5,848 bases of DNA from a bacterium (GTDB lineage: Bacteria > Krumholzibacteriota > Krumholzibacteria > LZORAL124-64-63): positions 1 through 5,848 of the forward strand of contig JAUUZX010000123.1 in assembly GCA_030592025.1 (NCBI GenBank), written 5' to 3'. The position numbers were made by a program, and so were the translations under genes. The notes under the pieces are model-generated. The model had not been told where the DNA came from, did no database searches, and saw nothing but the letters and a program-made list of their open reading frames with translations. Within the stretch, counting starts at the first letter, position 1. Each line of letters begins with the position of its first letter. Positions 1 to 5,848 of the stretch are shown piece after piece.

Positions 1-351
1 AGCAAAAGTATGCTCGGGGCGACTGCGGGCGAAACCGATCAGCCAACGCATGGCCAACTGGGTCCGCCTCTCATTCCGGACTTCGACGGGCACCTGATAG
101 GTGGCTCCACCGATACGCCGGGATTTCACTTCAACACTGGGCTTGACGTTGTTCAAGGCGGAGCGGAAGACATCGATGCCCTCCTGCCCCGACTTGTCCT
201 TGATCGCGTCAAAGGCCGTGTAGATCGCCTTCTCGGAGACGCTCCGCTTCCCGTCCTTCATGCAGTAGTTGATGAATCTGGTCACCATCACGTCGTGGAA
301 ACGAGGATCGGCGGCCAGTTCACGCTTATCGGGGGACCTGCGTCGCGACAT
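1..351 (-). CDS. rpsG: 30S ribosomal protein S7, N-terminal 117 codons (3' end outside window)
   Basis: S7 is a primary 16S rRNA-binding protein that nucleates assembly of the small-subunit head and lies near the mRNA exit channel. The minus-strand reading frame starts at ATG 351-349 and stays open to the window edge, giving 117 residues of a family usually about 156 long. It begins [18 protein letters not shown] and contains the hallmark block [20 protein letters not shown], followed by [15 protein letters not shown], all typical of bacterial S7. The start is fixed by an AGGAGA Shine-Dalgarno sequence (plus 359-364) 7 nt upstream and by alignment to the family N-terminus. It lies 92 bp downstream of rpsL on the same strand, the usual str-operon order, and is probably cotranscribed with it. 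The C-terminal helices lie outside the window. Identification is firm. Confidence 0.97.
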   Translation of the reverse strand, partial: MSRRRSPDKRELAADPRFHDVMVTRFINYCMKDGKRSVSEKAIYTAFDAIKDKSGQEGIDVFRSALNNVKPSVEVKSRRIGGATYQVPVEVRNERRTQLAMRWLIGFARSRPEHTFA

Positions 352-384
352 TCTGCCTTCTCCTGCGGACGACCCGCTGTCTAT

Positions 385-431
385 GCCGGCGAACCGGCTG
401 AATTCCGTAACAAGCGCACCGAAAGGCGCGC
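385..431 (-). promoter_or_regulatory. Intercistronic hairpin pair between rpsL and rpsG (possible S7 feedback site)
   Basis: Two stem-loops lie in the 92-nt rpsL-rpsG gap and are read here as minus-strand RNA. The first (414-431) is a 7-bp stem GCGCGCC/GGUGCGC, with one G-U pair, closed by a UUUC tetraloop. The second (385-398) is a 5-bp stem GCCGG/CCGGC with a UUCG loop. In E. coli, S7 binds a structured region between rpsL and rpsG, represses its own translation, and that region mediates translational coupling. Position and structure make the same role plausible here, but the fold has not been compared with the S7-binding motif. Tandem stop codons TAG TAG (446-441) precede the hairpins. Confidence 0.4.
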
Positions 432-443
432 AATAACTTGCTA

Positions 444-818
444 CTAGGCCTTGGGGCGCTTGGCGCCGTACTTCGAACGTCCCTGGCGACGATCATCGAC
501 CCCGGATGCGTCCTGGGTACCACGAATGATGTGGTAGCGGACACCGGGCAGATCCTTCACACGACCGCCGCGCACCAGCACGATGCTGTGCTCCTGCAGG
601 TTGTGCCCCTCACCGGGAATGTACGCAGTCACTTCGATGCCGTTGGTCAGCCGGACACGGGCGATCTTCCGCAGCGCCGAGTTGGGCTTCTTGGGCGTCT
701 GGGTGTAGACACGGGTGCAAACACCCTTGCGCTGGGGGCAGGCCTGCAGGGCAGGGCAATTGCTCTTCTTGACCTGGGCCTTACGGCCCTTCCGGACCAG
801 CTGATTCAGTGTAGGCAA
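444..818 (-). CDS. rpsL: 30S ribosomal protein S12, complete, TTG start
   Basis: S12 lies at the interface side of the 30S decoding centre and controls tRNA-selection accuracy. The protein has 124 residues, the normal length, from TTG 818-816 to TAG 446-444. It reads [14 protein letters not shown] at the N-terminus, then [35 protein letters not shown] and ends [10 protein letters not shown], matching bacterial S12 throughout. Lys43 and Lys88, where substitutions commonly give streptomycin resistance, are both wild type. Asp89, the residue methylthiolated by RimO in E. coli, is present. The start is TTG rather than ATG. It is chosen because the family N-terminus begins exactly there and an AGGAGA Shine-Dalgarno sequence sits 7 nt upstream. 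It is the first gene of the str transcript here, followed by rpsG. In many bacteria rpoC lies directly upstream, but here two unrelated genes intervene. Confidence 0.98.
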   Translation of the reverse strand: MPTLNQLVRKGRKAQVKKSNCPALQACPQRKGVCTRVYTQTPKKPNSALRKIARVRLTNGIEVTAYIPGEGHNLQEHSIVLVRGGRVKDLPGVRYHIIRGTQDASGVDDRRQGRSKYGAKRPKA

Positions 819-825
819 CTTCGAT

Positions 826-831
826 TCTCCT
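826..831 (-). promoter_or_regulatory. Ribosome binding site deciding the TTG start of rpsL
   Basis: The minus strand reads AGGAGA, then 7 nt, then TTG. The same 11-mer CCGCAGGAGAA (plus 825-835) recurs before rpsG (plus 358-368) with identical spacing to that gene's ATG. The matched signals support TTG 818-816 as the true start. No in-frame ATG sits closer to the family N-terminus. Confidence 0.85.
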
Positions 832-899
832 GCGGTCTTCGAGCCTTTTTCCGGGGTCTGTTGCGCTTCCGCACGGCCATTCAGGCGTTATCCAGGCAT

Positions 900-918
900 G
901 ATCCGAAGACTCCGGATC
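900..918 (-). promoter_or_regulatory. Stem-loop in the rpsL leader
   Basis: GATCCG and CGGATC form a perfect 6-bp inverted repeat, extendable by a G-U pair, around a short loop in the rpsL 5' leader. It lies about 80 nt upstream of the start codon. No U-run follows it on the minus strand, so it is not an evident attenuator. Its role is unknown. Confidence 0.4.
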
Positions 919-953
919 TCCCCACCCACAAAACCGGGGCGCAATCAGACACC

Positions 954-977
954 ACGGCAGCCGCGATCGGCTGCCGT
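954..977 (-). promoter_or_regulatory. Perfect 10-bp hairpin at the 5' end of the predicted rpsL mRNA
   Basis: ACGGCAGCCG and CGGCTGCCGT are exact inverted repeats separated by the 4-base loop CGAT. The stem lies just downstream of the predicted rpsL -10 element (992-997). Taking initiation about 7 nt after that element, it would begin roughly 8 nt into the transcript. It could be a 5' stabilising or regulatory stem-loop in the str leader, or a DNA operator at the divergent promoter region. No U-tract follows on either strand, so an intrinsic terminator is unlikely. The inverted repeat is certain and its role is inferred. Confidence 0.6.
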
Positions 978-991
978 CGTGAGCAGGGAAT

Positions 992-1018
992 ATTATACGT
1001 GAGGGGCTGGCATGTCAA
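992..1018 (-). promoter_or_regulatory. Sigma70-type promoter of rpsL-rpsG (TTGACA / TATAAT)
   Basis: On the minus strand a perfect -35 hexamer TTGACA (plus 1013-1018) is followed after 15 bp by a perfect -10 hexamer TATAAT (plus 992-997). The 15-bp spacer is shorter than the usual 17. A shifted -10, TAATAT, would give 17 bp at the cost of two mismatches. The match suits a strongly transcribed ribosomal protein operon. Initiation near plus 985 would give a leader of roughly 165 nt before rpsL. It implies that the str genes have their own promoter and do not depend on rpoBC transcription, which cannot pass the opposing kinase gene easily. Confidence 0.75.
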
Positions 1019-1178
1019 GATTTCCCACAGGTATTTTGGCCTGGCCGCGGTCCTCCATGCCCGAACCCGGCCCCGGGGACTTGTTCGAAAAACACTTCAT
1101 GCCCCGCAATTCCCGCCGAAACATAACCCAAGACCAGGGATTCGCCACTCCATGCCCGTTTCCGGAGAGTATTCGCCC
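1019..1178. other. Upstream half of the rpsL/rpfC divergent intergenic region
   Basis: This stretch precedes the kinase gene and should carry its promoter, but I see no convincing sigma70 pair on the plus strand. TTGTTC at 1081-1086 could serve as a weak -35 without a good -10 at the right distance. A loose dyad CGAAC (1062-1066) / GTTCG (1083-1087) flanks a CCCCGGGG palindrome at 1071-1078 and is a possible regulator site of unknown meaning. No RNA gene or repeat is evident. Confidence 0.35.
1164..1169 (+). promoter_or_regulatory. Ribosome binding site of the rpfC-like kinase
   Basis: GGAGAG lies 9 nt before ATG 1179 and favours that start over the in-frame ATG at 1152, whose best upstream purine stretch (AGGGA, 1136-1140) is weaker and 11 nt away. 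Confidence 0.6.
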
Positions 1179-2864
<1,686 letters not shown>

Positions 2865-2873
2865 CCCTCTCCC

Positions 2874-3779
2874 TCAGGCACGACCTTCCATGGCGTCGGG
2901 AATCTCTTCCTCGTCGCTGGTGACCCGGCGGTTCTGGGCCTGGATCAGGCGTTCGATGAGCAGGAGATCGCGGTCGCCCAGGCGCAGCGCAGCGTCGACC
3001 CAGATCTTCGTGACGGTGATGAGTTCCTCGTAGGTGACGGGATTGATGCACCGCCGCACCCGGGACATGGCCGCGTGGGCGTTGCTGCGTCGCCGGTGCT
3101 GGGCGATGAAGTCGATCACCGCCTGCTCACCCTCGCCGGGGTCGACGACGCGATCGACGAGTTTGAGCTCGAGCATGTCGTCGGAGGAGAGCATCTTGCC
3201 GGTCATGATGAGCCGCTCGGCCACGTCCGGCGTCGTACGGCGCACCAGGAAGCTGTAGGCGCCCATGCCCGGGATGAGGTTGAACAGGACCTCGGGCAAT
3301 CCCCACTTGGCCCCGCGTTCCGCGATGATGACGTTGCTGGAAATGGCGGCCTCGAAACCGCCGCCGAGGGCATCCCCCTGCACCAGGCTGATGGTGGTCA
3401 GCGGCTGGTCGTAATTCACGGCGTTGGGATAGAGCACGTCGATGCAGGCCTTGGCGTAGCGGAAGAGCCCCTGCCGGTCGCCCGCCCGGATGAGGCGGGA
3501 GAACAGCTTGAGGTCGCCGCCCATGTTGAAGACGCCCGGCACGCTGCTGGCCAGGACCGTGTAGCAGACGGGATTGGGCTCACCGCGCACATCCGCCTCG
3601 CGGATGACGGTCTCCACCCGGTGCTGGAACTGGCGCAGCTCCTCGAGCAGATCCGGGTTGAAGCAGGGGCGGTGCCGCGGCGCGAGGGTGTACCACACCG
3701 TGCGCATGGTAGCGTCGTAGCGGATTTCTACCTGTTCGTAGTCTCCGCCCGGGGCGAGAAAGTCGTGCCTGCTGATCAT
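2874..3779 (-). CDS. rpfF: RpfF-family crotonase, putative DSF (cis-2-unsaturated fatty acid) synthase
   Basis: This is a 301-residue crotonase-fold protein, slightly longer than Xanthomonas RpfF (289). RpfF enzymes dehydrate 3-hydroxyacyl-ACP to the cis-2-enoyl form and hydrolyse the thioester, releasing a diffusible fatty-acid signal. The sequence shows FNMGGDLKLF (84-93, first oxyanion-hole region), then SLVQGDALGGGFEAAIS (131-147) and GLPEVLFNLIPGMGAYSF (160-177). These blocks match RpfF almost residue for residue. Glu143 and Glu163 correspond to the RpfF catalytic pair Glu141 and Glu161 with the same 20-residue spacing. The C-terminal block KIWVDAALRLG followed by RLIQAQNRR is also RpfF-like, then comes an acidic tail. 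A purine-rich stretch GGGAAGGAA precedes ATG 3779-3777. The stop lies 9 bp from that of the convergent kinase. The gene is codirectional with rpoC, 206 bp downstream of it. An ordinary enoyl-CoA hydratase is less likely given the RpfF-specific blocks and the kinase partner. The signal's chain length cannot be told. Confidence 0.88.
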   Translation of the reverse strand: MISRHDFLAPGGDYEQVEIRYDATMRTVWYTLAPRHRPCFNPDLLEELRQFQHRVETVIREADVRGEPNPVCYTVLASSVPGVFNMGGDLKLFSRLIRAGDRQGLFRYAKACIDVLYPNAVNYDQPLTTISLVQGDALGGGFEAAISSNVIIAERGAKWGLPEVLFNLIPGMGAYSFLVRRTTPDVAERLIMTGKMLSSDDMLELKLVDRVVDPGEGEQAVIDFIAQHRRRSNAHAAMSRVRRCINPVTYEELITVTKIWVDAALRLGDRDLLLIERLIQAQNRRVTSDEEEIPDAMEGRA

Positions 3780-3897
3780 GGTTCCTTCCCTGGAATCCCG
3801 ACCTGGCCGACCGCCACTCCCTCCCTGTGCGGACGAATCTCTTTGGTTGTCGTGGGCGCGACCGTAGCACGCACTCGAATCGAACGTCTTCTAAAGA

Positions 3898-3903
3898 ATT
3901 ATG
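3898..3903 (-). promoter_or_regulatory. Possible -10 element upstream of the rpfF-like gene
   Basis: CATAAT on the minus strand differs from TATAAT at one base and sits in the only AT-rich patch of the 206-bp spacer, about 120 bp before the gene start. No recognisable -35 lies 16-18 bp upstream, so a weak or activator-dependent promoter is the most that can be proposed. The element falls inside a weak AAGAA/TTCTT dyad (3894-3910), and a 7-bp direct repeat GTCTTCT (3886-3892 and 3903-3909) flanks it. These could form a regulator site. Confidence 0.25.
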
Positions 3904-3936
3904 TCTTCTTGATTGCGGGTTCCCGCGTGCATACGA

Positions 3937-3961
3937 CGGGGGCGACCGCCGGCCGCCCCCG
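3937..3961 (-). terminator. GC-rich hairpin after rpoC, possible inefficient terminator
   Basis: CGGGGGCG (3937-3944) and CGCCCCCG (3954-3961) form a perfect 8-bp stem with a 9-nt loop, starting 24 nt after the rpoC stop. The bases that follow on the minus strand read TCGTATG rather than a U-run, so intrinsic termination would be weak or need Rho. A second small dyad GCGGG/CCCGC (3915-3926) follows, also without a U-tract. Confidence 0.45.
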
Positions 3962-3985
3962 CTGCATTGGAACACACCGCGTGGG

Positions 3986-5848
3986 TCAGTCCCCCGACGC
4001 GGCCCCGGCATCGCCCTCGAGTGCCATCTCCGACGCCGCCGCAGCCGCCGCCACCTGGGCCAACTCATGGAGTTCGATGCCCTCGATGATCAGCGGCTCC
4101 TCCTCGGCCGGCTCCTCCACCGCGAGGTGCTTGAAGTCGGCCAGGCCGGTACCGGCGGAGATGAGGTGACCCATGATCACGTTCTCCTTGAGGGACCGCA
4201 ACTCGTCGCGCTTGCTGCGGGTGGCCGCATCGGTCAGCACGCGGGTCGTCTCCTGGAAGCTGGCCGCGCTGATGAAGCTGTCGGTGGTCAGGCTCGCCTT
4301 GGTGATGCCCAGGAGCAGCGGCTCGAAGGTCGCCGGCTCCAGCTCGGGCTCACCCGCCGCCCGCAAGGCCATGTTCTTCTCCATGATGTCGCGGTTGTAG
4401 GCCTCGACCAGCTGCTTGGTGACCTGCTCGTCCTCGAGGAACGGAGCGTCCCCCGGGGAGACGATGAGCACCTTGCGCAGCATGCGCGAAACGATGACCT
4501 CGATGTGCTTGTCGTTGATCTTCACGCCCTGGAGACGGTAGACCTCCTGCACGGCGTTCACCAGGTACCGCTGCACCTCGCCCACACCCTTGATGGCCAG
4601 GATGTCCATGGGGTTGATGGGGCCCTCGGTCAGGCGGTCGCCCGCCACCACATGCTCACCCTCGTAGGTGCGCACGTGCTTGCCGTGGGGGATGGTGTAC
4701 TCCTTCTCCACGTCACCTTCGTCGACCACCGCGACCTTGCGCTGGCCACGGGTCGTGCCGCGGAACTCGACCACGCCGTCGATCTCGGTGACGGTTGCCG
4801 ACTCACGGGGCTTGCGGGCCTCGAAGAGCTCGGCGACCCGGGGCAGACCACCGGTGATATCACCGGACTGGGACACCTCGCGGGGGATCTTCGCCAGCTG
4901 CGTGGCCGCGGGCACATCGTCGCCGTCCTTCACCAGCAGGAAGGCGCCGGTGGGCAGGATGTACTCGGCCATCTTCTTGCCGGTCTTCTTGTTCACGATC
5001 TGGATCGACGGATGGATGGTCTTGTCCGCCGACTCCGTGATGACCGGCTGCTTCATGCGCGTCTTCTCGTCCAGATCGACGCTCAGGGTCAGGCCCTCGA
5101 CGATACCGGCGAAGGCCACGATGCCCGCGTCCTCGGCCAGGATGAAGTCCGCGAACGGGTCCCACTCGAAGATGGAATGCCCGACCGTGACCTTCTGGTT
5201 GTTCTTGACCATGACGACCGCACCGTAGGGCAGGCTCATCTGGCTGCGGGTGATCCCCGATTCCATCACGAGGCTGATCTCGCCCTTGCGGCCGATGGAG
5301 ACCATCTCGCCGTCGGAGTTCTTGACCAGCTGCACTTCCTTGTTGAAGGCGATCTTCCCGTTGGCCGCGGCCTGCTTGGTCGTCTGCTCGACGATGCGGC
5401 TGGCCGTGCCGCCGATGTGGAAGGTCCGCAGGGTGAGCTGGGTGCCCGGCTCACCGATGGACTGGGCGGCGACGACCCCGACGGGCTCACCGATGTCCAC
5501 CAGCTTCTGTTCCGACAGGTTGAAGCCGTAGCAGAGAGCACACACGCCGTGCTTGTTCTCGCAGGTGAGCACCGAACGCATGTACACCGAGTGGATGCCG
5601 GCGTCCTCGATCTCCCGGGAAAGCTCCTTGCCGATGACCTCGCCGACCTCGACGACCAGTTTGCCGTGGCCGTCAATGACGTCCTCGGCGGTGGTGCGGC
5701 CGAAGATGCGCTCGGACAGGGACTCGATCGTCTTCTCGCTCTCCTTCAACGACGTGATCTCCACGCCCCGGATGGTGCCGCAATCGTGGTCCGTGATCAC
5801 GATGTCCTGGGCCACATCCACCAGACGGCGGGTGAGGTAACCGGCATC
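3986..5848 (-). CDS. rpoC: RNA polymerase beta' subunit, C-terminal 620 residues (5' end outside window)
   Basis: This is the C-terminal part of the catalytic beta' subunit, open at the window edge, beginning DAGYLTRRLVDVAQD at the end of the bridge helix and ending at TGA 3988-3986. The zinc-binding cysteines equivalent to E. coli 814, 888, 895 and 898 are present at fragment residues 23, 96, 103 and 106. The trigger-loop stem reads QLTLRTFHIGG (about 138-147), with catalytic His144 and Leu140 in place of the E. coli Met932. Between this and SGDITGGLPRVAELFEAR (about 328 onward) lie roughly 180 residues corresponding to the SI3 insertion of Gram-negative beta'. The conserved GVKINDKHIEVI block and KASLTTDSFISAASFQETT follow. 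The C-terminus ends in a variable acidic and Ala-rich tail. rpsL would usually be close downstream, but here an rpfF-like gene follows on the same strand. Confidence 0.98.
   Translation of the reverse strand, partial: DAGYLTRRLVDVAQDIVITDHDCGTIRGVEITSLKESEKTIESLSERIFGRTTAEDVIDGHGKLVVEVGEVIGKELSREIEDAGIHSVYMRSVLTCENKHGVCALCYGFNLSEQKLVDIGEPVGVVAAQSIGEPGTQLTLRTFHIGGTASRIVEQTTKQAAANGKIAFNKEVQLVKNSDGEMVSIGRKGEISLVMESGITRSQMSLPYGAVVMVKNNQKVTVGHSIFEWDPFADFILAEDAGIVAFAGIVEGLTLSVDLDEKTRMKQPVITESADKTIHPSIQIVNKKTGKKMAEYILPTGAFLLVKDGDDVPAATQLAKIPREVSQSGDITGGLPRVAELFEARKPRESATVTEIDGVVEFRGTTRGQRKVAVVDEGDVEKEYTIPHGKHVRTYEGEHVVAGDRLTEGPINPMDILAIKGVGEVQRYLVNAVQEVYRLQGVKINDKHIEVIVSRMLRKVLIVSPGDAPFLEDEQVTKQLVEAYNRDIMEKNMALRAAGEPELEPATFEPLLLGITKASLTTDSFISAASFQETTRVLTDAATRSKRDELRSLKENVIMGHLISAGTGLADFKHLAVEEPAEEEPLIIEGIELHELAQVAAAAAASEMALEGDAGAASGD

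Noticed and set aside
10..447. 145-codon plus-strand frame across rpsG and the intercistronic gap
   Set aside because: It is antisense to the well-conserved S7 sequence, so a shadow frame.
954..977. Perfect hairpin as an intrinsic terminator or IS end
   Set aside because: No U-run follows on either strand, no second copy is visible in the window, and no transposase or target duplication accompanies it.
438..1178. In-frame upstream extension of the kinase reading frame, giving 808 residues
   Set aside because: It would run antisense across all of rpsL, has no family similarity, and the ATG at 1179 has a Shine-Dalgarno sequence and gives a normal RpfC-like N-terminus.
3075..4169. 364-codon open frame on the plus strand over the RpfF-like gene and the rpoC end
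   Set aside because: It is antisense to two clearly conserved proteins, crosses the intergenic spacer and shows no recognisable domain.

Overview
The window is high-GC bacterial chromosome built around a normally contiguous housekeeping block. Reading along the minus strand, it holds the 3' two-fifths of rpoC (RNA polymerase beta'), then two genes foreign to that block, then rpsL (ribosomal protein S12) and the 5' three-quarters of rpsG (S7). The beta' fragment has the long insertion in the trigger loop that is typical of Gram-negative lineages and missing from Firmicutes, Actinobacteria and Thermus. It also reads QLTLRTFH where Escherichia coli reads QLTMRTFH. I read this as a Gram-negative-type bacterium, possibly of the FCB group or another poorly sampled phylum, but I cannot name the organism from this sequence.

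The two intervening genes are the point of interest. A plus-strand gene (1179-2864) encodes a membrane-bound hybrid histidine kinase. Its multi-TM sensor closely resembles that of RpfC. A minus-strand gene (2874-3779) encodes a crotonase-fold protein with the diagnostic blocks and both catalytic glutamates of RpfF, the synthase of the diffusible signal factor (DSF, a cis-2-unsaturated fatty acid). They converge tail to tail with 9 bp between stop codons, as rpfC and rpfF do in Xanthomonas. Together they form a DSF synthase plus sensor pair lodged between rpoC and the str genes. The RpfC homologue ends after one receiver domain and lacks the C-terminal HPt domain of Xanthomonas RpfC. No RpfG-like (HD-GYP) regulator or RpfB is in the window.

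Layout by plus coordinates: 1-351 rpsG (minus, runs off the window); 352-443 intercistronic region with two hairpins; 444-818 rpsL (minus, TTG start); 819-1178 divergent intergenic region holding a strong sigma70-type promoter for rpsL-rpsG and two leader hairpins; 1179-2864 rpfC-like kinase (plus); 2874-3779 rpfF-like synthase (minus); 3780-3985 spacer with a GC-rich hairpin after rpoC and an AT-rich patch; 3986-5848 rpoC (minus, runs off the window).

Inferred joint working: the synthase makes a fatty-acid signal, the kinase senses it through its membrane domain and autophosphorylates, and the receiver domain may relay phosphate and may also bind and restrain the synthase, as described for Xanthomonas. 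The synthase lies downstream of rpoC on the same strand behind only a U-tract-less hairpin, so read-through from rpoBC could contribute to its expression.
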